Origin: Glaciimonas sp.
GTDB taxonomy: Bacteria; Pseudomonadota; Gammaproteobacteria; Burkholderiales; Burkholderiaceae_D
Assembly: GCA_012927585.1 (NCBI GenBank)
Contig: JABBOY010000003.1
Coordinates: forward strand, 343,734-407,733
Direction of reading: 5' to 3'
Length of the DNA: 64,000 nt
This document shows, piece by piece, positions 37,906-46,616 of this stretch. The first letter of the stretch is position 1, and each line of letters opens with the position of its first letter. Position numbers and translations under genes: made by a program. The notes beneath the pieces were generated by a model that worked only from the letters and a program-made list of their open reading frames with translations, was not told the DNA's origin and searched no databases.

Positions 37906-40347
37906 TCACGCGCGCAACTTTGCATCATGCTTTTCTTTTGCCTCCGCAACAAAAGCCGTCATCGCGGCATCAATACGGTCATCTTTTAGAGTAGATTGAG
38001 TATCTTGCAAGGTAAAACGGAAGGCAAGGCTTTTTTCGTTGTTTTCCAACCCCCTGCCACGGTATTCATCAAATAAAACAATGGCTTGTGCAATACTACA
38101 GGTGCTGTCTGCAGTTATTTTCGCATTGAATACATCCAGAACATCCTGTGCTGCAACGTCGTTTTTTACCACTAGTGCCAGATCTCGTGTAACTGCTGGA
38201 AACTTTGAGGTTTCAGAATATAGGGGCAATGTTCGTAACTGCAAAACATCGGCATCAAGCTCAAAGACGATCGGCGCCAACGACAGTTCATATTTTTGCT
38301 GCCAACGCGGGTGCAATTCGCCAAGATAACCGATAATTTTGCCATCGAGTTCAATCTGCGCACTACGCCCAGGGTGCAGCGCCGGATGTACGGTCTTCAC
38401 AAAACGCGCTACCCGCGGCGATAGTATCGCCTCCAGATCCGATTTGAGATCGAAATAATCGACATTACGTGATGCTTGTCCCCATTGTTCGTCTATCACT
38501 GGGCCATAGGCCAAGGCGGCCACCCGTTTTGGCTGCTCATAACCGGCCACGCTCAAGCCACCATCTTGCACTGCTGGATTGCGCAAATATACCGCACTGA
38601 TTTCGAATACACGTATCCGATCCATTTTACGGTTTAAGTTGTATCGTACGTTGGCAACCAAACTGGGAATAAGCGAAGAACGCATCACACTCAACTGGTT
38701 AGCAATTGGATTCTGGAGTCTGATTGGCGTCGTATTATCCGAAAAATCGGACTCCCAACTTTCTTCAACGAAACTGAAATTAACTACTTCCTGATAATCC
38801 AGATCAGCCAATTGCCTGCGTATAGTAAATAGCGAACGGGTACTTTCAGGCGCAATCAACATCGAATTTAGCGCAACCGGAGGCAAGGCGGGTATATTTT
38901 CATAGCCATACACGCGCACGACTTCCTCGATCAAATCCTCTTCGATTTCAATATCAAAACGATAGGATGGCGGTGTCACGAAAAAAACTGTACCGTCAGC
39001 ACTCGACTCACGCTTAAAAACAAAATTCAAACGCGTGAAAATATCTGCAATCTGGTCTTCAGAAATCGCAATACCGATAACCTTCGTAGCGCGGGCTACA
39101 CGCAAGCGTACCGGTTGACGTAGCGGCAAGTTAATGACTTGATCATCAATCGGACCAATCGCAGTTTGACCCTTCTCTCCGCATATCTCGACGATTAAGG
39201 CAGTAATGCGTTCAATATGCTCAACGGTAGTTCCAAAATCTACACCGCGCTCAAAGCGGTGCGCAGCGTCAGTTGAAAAATTGTAACGACGTGCCCTACC
39301 CTGTATCGCCTGCGGCCACCAGAATGCGGCTTCCAGATAGATGTCCCTGGTATCCAGAGAAACTGCGGTGGAATCGCCGCCCATAATGCCCGCTAATGAT
39401 TCAATTTCAACATCATCGGCAATCACGCCGATCCACTCATCAATGGCAACCGTATTGCCATTCAAGAGTTTCAGGGATTCTCCTGGCTGGCCCCAACGTA
39501 CATGCAAGCTACCGTGAATCTTGTCGAGATCAAATACATGCGTAGGGCTCCCAAGTTCAAGCATCACGTAGTTTGAAATATCGACTAGAGCTGAAATAGA
39601 TCGCTGGCCGCTACGTTCCAGACGTTGCTTCAGCCAGTCTGGCGTCAGCGCCCTAGCATTCAAGCCGCGAATGATACGGCCAGCGAACCTGCCGCACAAG
39701 TCCGGGGCGGAAACCACAACCGGCAACGTGTCCTGCATTGTTACCGGCACAGGATAAAAAACCGGCAACTTGAGCGGAGTACCCGTCAATGCCGAAACTT
39801 CACGCGCTACGCCTAGGACAGACAGGCAATCGGCCTTATTCGGTGTTAGTTTAATCGTGAACTTAAGGTCATTAAGATCGTAATAATCGCGGAAATTTTG
39901 CCCTACAGGTGCATTTTTCGGCAATTCCAGCAACCCGCCCTGATCTTCAGAGAGTTTCAGCTCACGCGCGGAGCACAACATGCCCTGCGATTCAATTCCG
40001 CGCAGTTGACCGATTTTAATTTCTAACGGCTTGCCATCAGCGCCTGAAGGTAGTATGGCTCCTGCCATCGCACACGGGACCTTCAGTCCCACATACACAT
40101 TCGGCGCTCCACACACGATATTTAGAATCGTTCCTGTCCCAACATCAACTTGACAAACATGCAGTCGATCCGCATTCGGATGTTTGACAATATCGATGAT
40201 CTCTCCTACAACTACACGTGAAAATGGAGAGGCAACAGCTTCAATCGCCTCCACTTCCAGACCAGACATTGTAAGCAAATGCGCCAATTCGTCCGAAGTC
40301 ATCTTCGGATTTACCATAGTGCGGAGCCAACTTTCGGAGAATTGCAT
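37906..40347 (-). CDS. pheT: Phenylalanyl-tRNA synthetase beta subunit
   Basis: An 813-residue subunit of the (alpha-beta)2 enzyme. Residues ~40-150 are a tRNA-binding OB fold ([26 protein letters not shown]), the middle holds B3/B4 editing and B5 domains, and the C-terminus is an anticodon-binding FDX-ACB domain ([18 protein letters not shown]...). It is downstream of pheS by 72 bp and upstream of ihfA with overlap. Confidence 0.97.
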   Translation of the reverse strand: MQFSESWLRTMVNPKMTSDELAHLLTMSGLEVEAIEAVASPFSRVVVGEIIDIVKHPNADRLHVCQVDVGTGTILNIVCGAPNVYVGLKVPCAMAGAILPSGADGKPLEIKIGQLRGIESQGMLCSARELKLSEDQGGLLELPKNAPVGQNFRDYYDLNDLKFTIKLTPNKADCLSVLGVAREVSALTGTPLKLPVFYPVPVTMQDTLPVVVSAPDLCGRFAGRIIRGLNARALTPDWLKQRLERSGQRSISALVDISNYVMLELGSPTHVFDLDKIHGSLHVRWGQPGESLKLLNGNTVAIDEWIGVIADDVEIESLAGIMGGDSTAVSLDTRDIYLEAAFWWPQAIQGRARRYNFSTDAAHRFERGVDFGTTVEHIERITALIVEICGEKGQTAIGPIDDQVINLPLRQPVRLRVARATKVIGIAISEDQIADIFTRLNFVFKRESSADGTVFFVTPPSYRFDIEIEEDLIEEVVRVYGYENIPALPPVALNSMLIAPESTRSLFTIRRQLADLDYQEVVNFSFVEESWESDFSDNTTPIRLQNPIANQLSVMRSSLIPSLVANVRYNLNRKMDRIRVFEISAVYLRNPAVQDGGLSVAGYEQPKRVAALAYGPVIDEQWGQASRNVDYFDLKSDLEAILSPRVARFVKTVHPALHPGRSAQIELDGKIIGYLGELHPRWQQKYELSLAPIVFELDADVLQLRTLPLYSETSKFPAVTRDLALVVKNDVAAQDVLDVFNAKITADSTCSIAQAIVLFDEYRGRGLENNEKSLAFRFTLQDTQSTLKDDRIDAAMTAFVAEAKEKHDAKLRA

Positions 40348-40419
40348 AGTTCGACCGTGAAAATGTACGATGCAAGGGCGATTCCGTAGAAAAGTCGGAA
40401 CTGGAGCCGCCCAGCATAT

Positions 40420-41436
40420 TTAATTAAATTGCTTAAGAAAGCGCAAATCACCTTCATAAAACAGGCGTAAATCGTTTATGCCGTAACGCAACATGGTTAG
40501 ACGTTCCAAGCCGGAGCCAAACGCAAAACCAATGAATTTCTCTGGATCAAGCCCCATATTGCGCACTACCGTCGGATGTACCTGTCCGGAGCCCGAAACC
40601 TCTAGCCAACGCCCTTTCAATGGACCGCTACCAAAGGCAATATCGATTTCCGCCGAAGGTTCGGTAAAGGGAAAGTAAGACGGACGAAAACGCACCCGCA
40701 AATCATCGGTTTCGAAAAATGCTTTGACGAAATTCAAATACACACCCTTCAGGTCAGCAAAGCTGATGTTTTCTGCAATCCATAGTCCCTCGATCTGATG
40801 GAACATAGGCGAATGTGTCGCGTCGCTATCAACGCGGTAAGTGCGGCCAGGGGCAATAACCTTAATCGGCGGCGCGTGCATGCGCGCGTAACGTACTTGC
40901 ATTGGACTCGTATGCGTACGCAACAGCAGCGGCTTACCTTCCGTATCATTGCCATCGATATAGAATGTATCCTGCATCGAACGCGCCGGATGATTTTCAG
41001 GACTATTCAGCGCCGTGAAATTGGTCCAGTCTGTCTCTATTTCCGGCCCATCAGCAATGTCAAAGCCAATCGAGCGAAAAATTTCCTCCACCCGCTCCCA
41101 AGAACGCATAATGGGATGCATTCCTCCCATCCCACGCCCGCGGCCTGGCAAAGACACATCGATTGCCTCGGCATTTAACCGTTCCTGCATCAGTGCATCG
41201 GTAAGGGCATTGCGCCGTGCATTAAGTTCTTTTTCTATTCGTGTTTTGGCGGCATTAATGACAGCGCCTTGCGTCTTGCGTTCGTCTGGCACAAGTTTGC
41301 CCAAGCCCTTCATCAGCTCGGTAATTTGCCCCACTCTGCCGAGATATTTCGCCTTTGCGTTTTCCAGGGCCGCAGCGTCTGCTGCGTTTAAAAAATCTGC
41401 TTGCGCCTGGCTTACAAGTTGCTCTATGGAATTCAT
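40420..41436 (-). CDS. pheS: Phenylalanyl-tRNA synthetase alpha subunit
   Basis: A 338-residue catalytic subunit. N-terminal coiled coil ([20 protein letters not shown]...), then class II core with motif 1 [26 protein letters not shown], motif 2 [25 protein letters not shown], and motif 3 [18 protein letters not shown]. The Phe-pocket Ala is in [11 protein letters not shown] (wild-type, not the relaxed Gly form). The start at 41436 follows GGAG and fits family length; frame upstream is not conserved. Confidence 0.97.
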   Translation of the reverse strand: MNSIEQLVSQAQADFLNAADAAALENAKAKYLGRVGQITELMKGLGKLVPDERKTQGAVINAAKTRIEKELNARRNALTDALMQERLNAEAIDVSLPGRGRGMGGMHPIMRSWERVEEIFRSIGFDIADGPEIETDWTNFTALNSPENHPARSMQDTFYIDGNDTEGKPLLLRTHTSPMQVRYARMHAPPIKVIAPGRTYRVDSDATHSPMFHQIEGLWIAENISFADLKGVYLNFVKAFFETDDLRVRFRPSYFPFTEPSAEIDIAFGSGPLKGRWLEVSGSGQVHPTVVRNMGLDPEKFIGFAFGSGLERLTMLRYGINDLRLFYEGDLRFLKQFN

Positions 41437-41476
41437 GCGGTTTTCCCGCTCCAAAAAAAAGAAGCCGAAAATGAAA

Positions 41477-41504
41477 CGGGGCACAGGTAACAACCTCTGC
41501 CCCG
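41477..41504 (-). terminator. Hairpin between rplT and pheS (terminator or attenuator)
   Basis: CGGGGCACAGGT (41477-41488) and ACCTCTGCCCCG (41493-41504) pair over 12 bp with one C-C mismatch. On the minus strand it is followed by TTTCATTTTCGGCTTC and a run of eight T. It sits 41 bp before pheS, so it may partly end the infC-rpmI-rplT transcript or attenuate pheST. No leader peptide is seen. Confidence 0.6.
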
Positions 41505-41552
41505 CTAATTTTTGCAGCACCACTGTCCAGTGATATCTGCGCCTCACGCCAA

Positions 41553-41912
41553 TTATGCGGTGAGGTTGGCTTTCACTTGATTCACAATAGCGGCAAACGC
41601 CGCCTTGTCCATTACTGCCATATCGGCCAGCACCTTGCGATCCAACTCGATCGATGCTTTTTTCAGACCATTCATGAATACGCTATATGTCACGCCATGT
41701 TCACGGGACGCCGCATTGATACGCGCAATCCATAAAGCACGGAAGACACGTTTCTTGTTGCGACGATCGCGATAAGCGTATTGCCCCGCCTTCATGACAG
41801 CTTGCTTGGCTACACGATAAACTTTACTGCGCCGCCCCCGGTAGCCTTTGGCTTGATCGAGGACTTTCTTATGACGGGCCCGTGCTGTGACCCCACGTTT
41901 TACTCTAGGCAT
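41553..41912 (-). CDS. rplT: 50S ribosomal protein L20
   Basis: A 119-residue primary 23S rRNA-binding protein, also a translational repressor of its own operon in E. coli. [39 protein letters not shown] and the C-terminal globular part ([21 protein letters not shown]) are typical. GGAG lies before the ATG. Confidence 0.98.
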   Translation of the reverse strand: MPRVKRGVTARARHKKVLDQAKGYRGRRSKVYRVAKQAVMKAGQYAYRDRRNKKRVFRALWIARINAASREHGVTYSVFMNGLKKASIELDRKVLADMAVMDKAAFAAIVNQVKANLTA

Positions 41913-41938
41913 AGTAGCTCCTTAAATTGAGTGTGAGG

Positions 41939-42136
41939 TTAAGCGTTCGGCAGCATGCGCATAACGGAAACTACGTCATGAGCATGAACATTTGTAACAC
42001 CGCGCAAGTGACGTTTAATTTTTGTGGTTTTTTTGGTCAAAATATGACGCTTGAATGCATGACCGCATTTAATCGTTCCACCTGGACGTACACGAAAGCG
42101 CTTTTTCGCGGCACTCTTTGTTTTCATTTTAGGCAT
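41939..42136 (-). CDS. rpmI: 50S ribosomal protein L35
   Basis: A 65-residue protein starting [20 protein letters not shown], with [16 protein letters not shown] as expected. The start is at ATG 42136; upstream frame sequence is not part of L35. In E. coli, L20 represses translation at this site. Confidence 0.97.
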   Translation of the reverse strand: MPKMKTKSAAKKRFRVRPGGTIKCGHAFKRHILTKKTTKIKRHLRGVTNVHAHDVVSVMRMLPNA

Positions 42137-42144
42137 AACTACAT

Positions 42145-42159
42145 CTGTCCCTTGGACAG
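42145..42159 (-). promoter_or_regulatory. Tight hairpin just upstream of rpmI start
   Basis: CTGTCC (42145-42150) pairs with GGACAG (42154-42159) around 3 nt, 8 bp before the rpmI ATG on the minus strand. It covers the place where a ribosome-binding site would sit. L20 autoregulation at this position is known in E. coli; whether this hairpin is part of such an operator is a guess. Confidence 0.35.
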
Positions 42160-42289
42160 CTCCATTTTTAACATGATTGCAGGTGGCAACAATTTCGTTA
42201 CGCTTGGATGCCTGCTCCCACTTGTTTTGCTGTGAACCATAGTCCACAGCATCCATTCCAGGCGCCCATAAAAAGCGTCTGCTAGAAAT

Positions 42290-42811
42290 TTATTTTTTCT
42301 TCTTCGGCGACAGTACCATAATCATCTGACGCCCTTCCATCTTAGGGAACTGCTCAACCTGACCATACGGTTCCAAGTCAGACTTTAATCGCTCCAACAT
42401 ACGAAAACCAATATCCTGATGGGCCATTTCACGACCCCGAAAACGCAAAGTAATCTTCGTTTTATCACCATCGTCAAGGAACTTGATAAGATTTCTGAGC
42501 TTGATGTTGTAGTCGCCATCATCTGTGCCCGGTCGAAATTTTACCTCTTTGATCAGAATAACTTTTTGTTTTTGCTTTGCTTCGTGGGCTTTCTTCTGTT
42601 CCTGATATTTGAACTTGCCATAGTCCATTAAGCGGCAAACAGGGGGCTGAGCAGTAGGTGCGATCTCCACCAAATCTACATTCGCTTCCTCAGCCATACG
42701 AAAAGCCTCAGTCAAAGTAACGATACCGATGGGCTCGTTTTCCACTCCACTTAAACGCACTTCGAGTGCGGTAATTTCGCCATTAATGCGATGCGACTTA
42801 TCAGTAGCTAT
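42290..42811 (-). CDS. infC: Translation initiation factor IF-3, AUA start
   Basis: A 173-residue IF-3. The N-terminus reads (M)[20 protein letters not shown], then [26 protein letters not shown] (domain junction), and the C-terminal [20 protein letters not shown]. The conserved [11 protein letters not shown] is encoded upstream of any ATG/GTG/TTG, and an in-frame stop lies eight codons further up. The only well-placed initiator is ATA 42811, with AAAGGAAA 5 nt before it. E. coli infC starts at AUU and is autoregulated through that rare codon; the same logic probably holds here. Confidence 0.93.
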   Translation of the reverse strand: MATDKSHRINGEITALEVRLSGVENEPIGIVTLTEAFRMAEEANVDLVEIAPTAQPPVCRLMDYGKFKYQEQKKAHEAKQKQKVILIKEVKFRPGTDDGDYNIKLRNLIKFLDDGDKTKITLRFRGREMAHQDIGFRMLERLKSDLEPYGQVEQFPKMEGRQMIMVLSPKKKK

Positions 42812-42816
42812 TGCAG

Positions 42817-42824
42817 TTTCCTTT
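42817..42824 (-). promoter_or_regulatory. Ribosome-binding site deciding the infC ATA start
   Basis: AAAGGAAA on the minus strand, 5 nt before the ATA codon at 42811-42809. It shows where initiation takes place despite the lack of a standard start codon. Confidence 0.7.
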
Positions 42825-42870
42825 AAATATCAAATAATCCGGCCCTGCAACTACGCTGCAAAGTGATAAC

Positions 42871-44778
42871 TCAAGCTTTAGAATCAATCGCATTATTCAA
42901 CCGATTTACCAATTCGCTGATTGACATCACACCTTGGTCGAGGTTGCCTCGCGCACGCACAGCCACCGTGTTGCCTTCACGCTCTTTGTCACCCACAACA
43001 ATTATATATGGCACTTTCTGAACTGAATGCTCGCGTATTTTATAGGTAATTTTCTCATTGCGCAAATCGGTGCGTACTCTAAACCCTTGTTTTTTCAGCT
43101 GTTGTGCGACAGCTTGCGCATATTCAGCTTGGGCATCAGAAATATTAAGAACAACGACTTGCTCCGGTGCCAGCCACAATGGCAAGGCACCAGCATGGTT
43201 TTCTATCAACATTCCTATGAATCGCTCCAGAGAACCTAGAATAGCCCGATGCAACATCACAGGTATTTTACGAGTATTGTCTTCTGCTACATATTCAGCC
43301 CCCAAACGAACTGGCATGGAAAAATCGACTTGCATTGTTCCGCATTGCCAAGGCCGTCCAATGGCGTCCTTCAACGTATATTCAATTTTTGGGCCGTAAA
43401 ATGCACCTTCTCCTGGCGATATTTCATATTCGCATCCTGAACGTTTAAGAGATTCAATCAGCGCACTTTCAGCCTTATCCCACAACTCATCAGCACCGAC
43501 GCGCTTTTCAGGTCTTGTTGCAATTTTATAAATTATTTCCTTAAACCCAAAGTCGGAATACACTTTTTGCAAAAGAGCTGTATAAGCAACGCACTCGTCC
43601 AGAATCTGATCGTCCGTACAAAAAATATGACCATCATCCTGCGTAAAACCGCGCACACGCATCATGCCGTGTAATGAACCAGAGGGTTCATTGCGATGGC
43701 ATTGACCAAATTCACCATAACGCAAAGGCAATTCACGATAAGAACGCAAGTTCGATCGAAATATCTGTATGTGCCCAGGGCAATTCATTGGCTTTAATGC
43801 GTATGACCGATTTTCAGACTCGGTGGTGAACATATTTTCTTTATAGTTCTCCCAGTGCCCTGACTTTTCCCACAAGCTACGATCAAGGATTTGCGGCGCT
43901 TTAACCTCCTGATAACCGTTATCCTGATACACCTTACGCATATACTGCTCAACCTGCTGCCACACAGTCCAACCTTTCGGATGCCAAAAGATCAGTCCAG
44001 GTGCCTCTTCCTGAAAATGGAATAAGTCAAGCGCACGTCCTAATTTACGATGGTCGCGTTTTTCAGCCTCTTCAAGCATGTGCAAATAGGCTTCCTGCTC
44101 ATCTTTTTTAACCCAGGCAGTCCCGTAAATACGCTGCAGCATCTCGTTTTTGGAATCTCCGCGCCAGTATGCACCAGCAAGTTTCATTAACTTGAAAACC
44201 TTCAATTTACCGGTGGACGGCACGTGTGGGCCACGACACAAATCCGTAAAGCTTCCCTCTGTGTATAACGATACGTCCTGATCTTGCGGAATCGATTCGA
44301 TAATTTCAGCTTTGTACGACTCCCCTATCGACTTAAAGTAGGCAACCGCCTCATCGCGAGGCAAGACCTTGCGAGTAATTAGCTCGTCCTTTTTGGACAA
44401 TTCGGTCATTTTTTGTTCAATTACTGATAAATCTTCAGGAGTGAACGGGCGCTTATATGAAAAATCGTAGTAAAAGCCATTATCAATTACTGGGCCGATT
44501 GTTACCTGCGCATCAGGGAATAATTCCTTGACCGCATGTGCCAGCAAATGGGCTGTCGAATGCCGAATAACCTCAAGCGCATCAACATCCTTGTCGGTAA
44601 CAATAGCTAAATCGGCATCGTTGACAATAAGGTACGACGTATCTACGAGGCGCCCATCGACCTTGCCAGCCAATGCAGATTTTGCGAGCCCAGAGCCGAT
44701 GCTCAGGGCAACTTGGGCAACTGTTACCGGAGCATCATATTGGCGCTGCGAACCATCGGGAAGTCGAATTGAAATCAT
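42871..44778 (-). CDS. thrS: Threonyl-tRNA synthetase
   Basis: A 635-residue class II synthetase. TGS domain ~1-60 ([17 protein letters not shown]), editing domain with [19 protein letters not shown] (metal-site His pair), catalytic core with [10 protein letters not shown] (zinc Cys), [26 protein letters not shown] (motif 2), [17 protein letters not shown] (motif 3), and a C-terminal anticodon-binding domain. ATG 44778 with GGAG upstream is preferred to a TTG four codons earlier. It starts the thrS-infC-rpmI-rplT-pheST-ihfA-merR series. Confidence 0.97.
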   Translation of the reverse strand: MISIRLPDGSQRQYDAPVTVAQVALSIGSGLAKSALAGKVDGRLVDTSYLIVNDADLAIVTDKDVDALEVIRHSTAHLLAHAVKELFPDAQVTIGPVIDNGFYYDFSYKRPFTPEDLSVIEQKMTELSKKDELITRKVLPRDEAVAYFKSIGESYKAEIIESIPQDQDVSLYTEGSFTDLCRGPHVPSTGKLKVFKLMKLAGAYWRGDSKNEMLQRIYGTAWVKKDEQEAYLHMLEEAEKRDHRKLGRALDLFHFQEEAPGLIFWHPKGWTVWQQVEQYMRKVYQDNGYQEVKAPQILDRSLWEKSGHWENYKENMFTTESENRSYALKPMNCPGHIQIFRSNLRSYRELPLRYGEFGQCHRNEPSGSLHGMMRVRGFTQDDGHIFCTDDQILDECVAYTALLQKVYSDFGFKEIIYKIATRPEKRVGADELWDKAESALIESLKRSGCEYEISPGEGAFYGPKIEYTLKDAIGRPWQCGTMQVDFSMPVRLGAEYVAEDNTRKIPVMLHRAILGSLERFIGMLIENHAGALPLWLAPEQVVVLNISDAQAEYAQAVAQQLKKQGFRVRTDLRNEKITYKIREHSVQKVPYIIVVGDKEREGNTVAVRARGNLDQGVMSISELVNRLNNAIDSKA

Positions 44779-44853
44779 TTTGTTCTCCAAGTCATCATGA
44801 AATTGATGTCAACGCTAGATTGCTACATTTATTGAGCAAGGAAATACAGGCGT

Positions 44854-44880
44854 AAAAAAGCGCGGATTAACCGCGCTTTT
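44854..44880. terminator. Bidirectional-looking terminator between tRNA-Val and thrS
   Basis: AAAAGCGCGG (44855-44864) pairs with CCGCGCTTTT (44871-44880) over 10 bp, loop ATTAA. On the minus strand the stem is followed by TTTTTT-like sequence, so it ends the tRNA-Val transcript before thrS. Confidence 0.85.
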
Positions 44881-44986
44881 CAATGCATACCGAAAGGAAT
44901 CTTTATCTACTGCTTACAAGCAGTATTAATGACTTGTAACAATTTAGTAAAAATTTTGTTTCCCGTAGAACGGTACCAATACTCGT

Positions 44987-45063
44987 TGGTAGGCACGATT
45001 GGACTCGAACCAACGACCCCTACCATGTCAAGGTAGTGCTCTAACCAGCTGAGCTACGCGCCT
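44987..45063 (-). tRNA. tRNA-Val (anticodon GAC)
   Basis: On the minus strand: acceptor AGGCGCG pairs with CGTGCCT, D arm GCTC/GAGC, anticodon arm CTACC-TTGACAT-GGTAG with GAC in the loop, T arm with GGTTCGAGTCC. Discriminator A and CCA are encoded (ACCA at 44990-44987). It is a single gene, followed by a strong terminator. Confidence 0.95.
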
Positions 45064-45435
45064 AAAGGAAATGATTATAACAGAGGGATTATTTCAGTTG
45101 CCAGATCTTTCTTCAAGCCGGTATTTCTCATTTCAAAAATTGCCATCCCGGCTTGAGCGATGTGGCGCCGAGCGACTTGAGCATGAAATGCAACCAGTCA
45201 TCGAAAACAAATAATACTGAAGCAAAACCGACAGATGTTCGAAAAACAGAACGTGCTGCCCACGAATTGTGATAAGGCACCTTACCATCGAAAGCTGTCA
45301 TGGTGAGCTCGCACCAGTTCACCATACAGAGCGTCGCGTACTAAATGTATCTCTTGTAAGCAGATGCATCACTTGTTGTCTCGCATCAGAACTCTTCTAT
45401 ATATTGAATGGGCACAACGTCGTTTGGAGATTGGT
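45064..45435. other. Intergenic region tRNA-Val / YXWGQ-type gene
   Basis: A 372-bp stretch that should hold the divergent promoters. A minus-strand frame 45325-45128 (65 residues, starting MVNWCELTMTAFDG) has no ribosome-binding site and no recognised family. No other feature stands out. Confidence 0.4.
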
Positions 45436-45867
45436 ATGAAACGTATTCTTTGTAATGCCGCAGCTATTGTTGCTCTCAGTACTGCTGCCTTTATCCCTAC
45501 ACAAGCGGTAGCGCAAGTAGATATTAATATCGTTATTGGTAACGCGCCTCCGCCAGTACGTTATGAAGTTGTTCCAGCCCCACGCCGAGGATATGAATGG
45601 GCGCCTGGTTATTGGAATTGGAATGGCCGAAAGCATATGTGGGCTCGAGGTCATTGGGAACGCGCACGCGCCGGTCAGTACTATCAGCGTCCTGAATGGC
45701 AACAAGACAATGATGGCTGGCGTCTGAACCGCGGCGGATGGCAACGCGGCGAACGCCATGACAACCGCAATGAAAACGAAAATAGAGGCCAGGGCCATGG
45801 CGATCGTAACCATGATGGCGAGCCAAATCGTCAAGATCACCGACCGAACGACCCGCGCCGCAATTAA
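45436..45867 (+). CDS. YXWGQ-repeat-type exported protein
   Basis: A 143-residue exported protein. Signal peptide MKRILCNAAAIVALSTAAFIPTQAVAQ, then PPPVRYEVVPAPRRGYEWAPGYWNWNGRKHMWARGHWERAR, the aromatic repeat of the YXWGQ family, and a long hydrophilic tail rich in Asn, Arg, Asp, Gly and His. GGAGA precedes ATG 45436. Role unknown, presumably in the envelope. Confidence 0.82.
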   Translation: MKRILCNAAAIVALSTAAFIPTQAVAQVDINIVIGNAPPPVRYEVVPAPRRGYEWAPGYWNWNGRKHMWARGHWERARAGQYYQRPEWQQDNDGWRLNRGGWQRGERHDNRNENENRGQGHGDRNHDGEPNRQDHRPNDPRRN

Positions 45868-46136
45868 GTTGGCAGCGCGGATGGCAAAGCTACCTCGAAC
45901 CACCCCAAATTGGGGCGGTTTTTAACTGGACACGCCACGCTTTGAATCGCCGTGTTCGCCGGCTTGGGGCGAGCTTGCTAGTAGTATTTAACGGATTTCT
46001 CATGTCGCTGCTGATTTTGCAGGTGCTCATCATAGTGGAAAGCAATATCCACGTAAGGCAAGAAAAAAAGGGCAATGGGGTTGCAGGGACAAAAACCAAA
46101 ATTCAAGCGAGGCTTCCATACATTTCCATTATTAAT

Positions 46137-46206
46137 TGAGTATATTTAATATAGTCAATTAATATATGCGTAAAATACCATAAAAATAACGATACTCCCT
46201 ATTTTT
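46137..46206 (+). repeat. Dispersed AT-rich repeat, copy D
   Basis: GAGTATATTTAATATAG, then AATATATGCGTAAAATACCA and CGATACTCCCTATTTTT. The left block is shorter and the core diverged, but the order of blocks is kept. 270 bp after the YXWGQ-type gene. Confidence 0.7.
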
Positions 46207-46616
46207 ACAAAACTAGCCGGATTACAAGTCTGGTTCGTTCCTTCTGGATTTTTCGTGGGCTATGCGCATCTATTCCACTGGTCAACTGAGCGGTTGATTG
46301 CTTCGGCCCTGATGCAATAACCGCCCACCGTCAATTCTTTTGAAAACCATGCCAGGTTTCGAAGTGCGAAAAGTGGCGACTTATACGTAAATTAAAAAAC
46401 GTGAAAAGCGGATCGCAACTGCGTGCAAAAAGTTGACTGATGCACGACTGGTGCACATCTGTTTTTTGTACATCACTTGATAGCCTGAAAGACTGAAATC
46501 CTGACGACAGGCAAACTGTTTTTTTCGCGCTATACTCAAACTTTGGTGACGTTTACGTAAACGTCATGCAAACGTCGCATAAGAGCGCGCTACACCTCGC
46601 CACCCCGGAGACCACC
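46207..46616. other. Long leader region upstream of icmF
   Basis: 410 bp without a convincing gene. It contains a possible -10 box TATACT (46531-46536), the 18-bp palindrome at 46548-46565, and GGAG (46606-46609) for ATG 46617. A short plus-strand frame ending at 46318 (VWFVPSGFFVGYAHLFHW...) has no start or family match. Confidence 0.45.
46548..46565. promoter_or_regulatory. 18-bp perfect palindrome, candidate operator of icmF
   Basis: GACGTTTACGTAAACGTC is perfectly palindromic and lies 12 bp after a TATACT -10 box, 51 bp before the icmF start. It resembles sites of LiuR-type MerR regulators that control branched-chain amino-acid degradation in proteobacteria, which fits the substrate of IcmF. 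The factor itself is not in the window. Confidence 0.6.

Noticed and set aside
44908..44925. TACTGCTT-AC-AAGCAGTA palindrome downstream of tRNA-Val
   Set aside because: A two-nt loop is too tight for a good hairpin and no T-tract follows; the clear terminator is at 44854-44880.
45128..45325. 65-residue minus-strand frame near tRNA-Val
   Set aside because: No ribosome-binding site or family match; kept only as a note.
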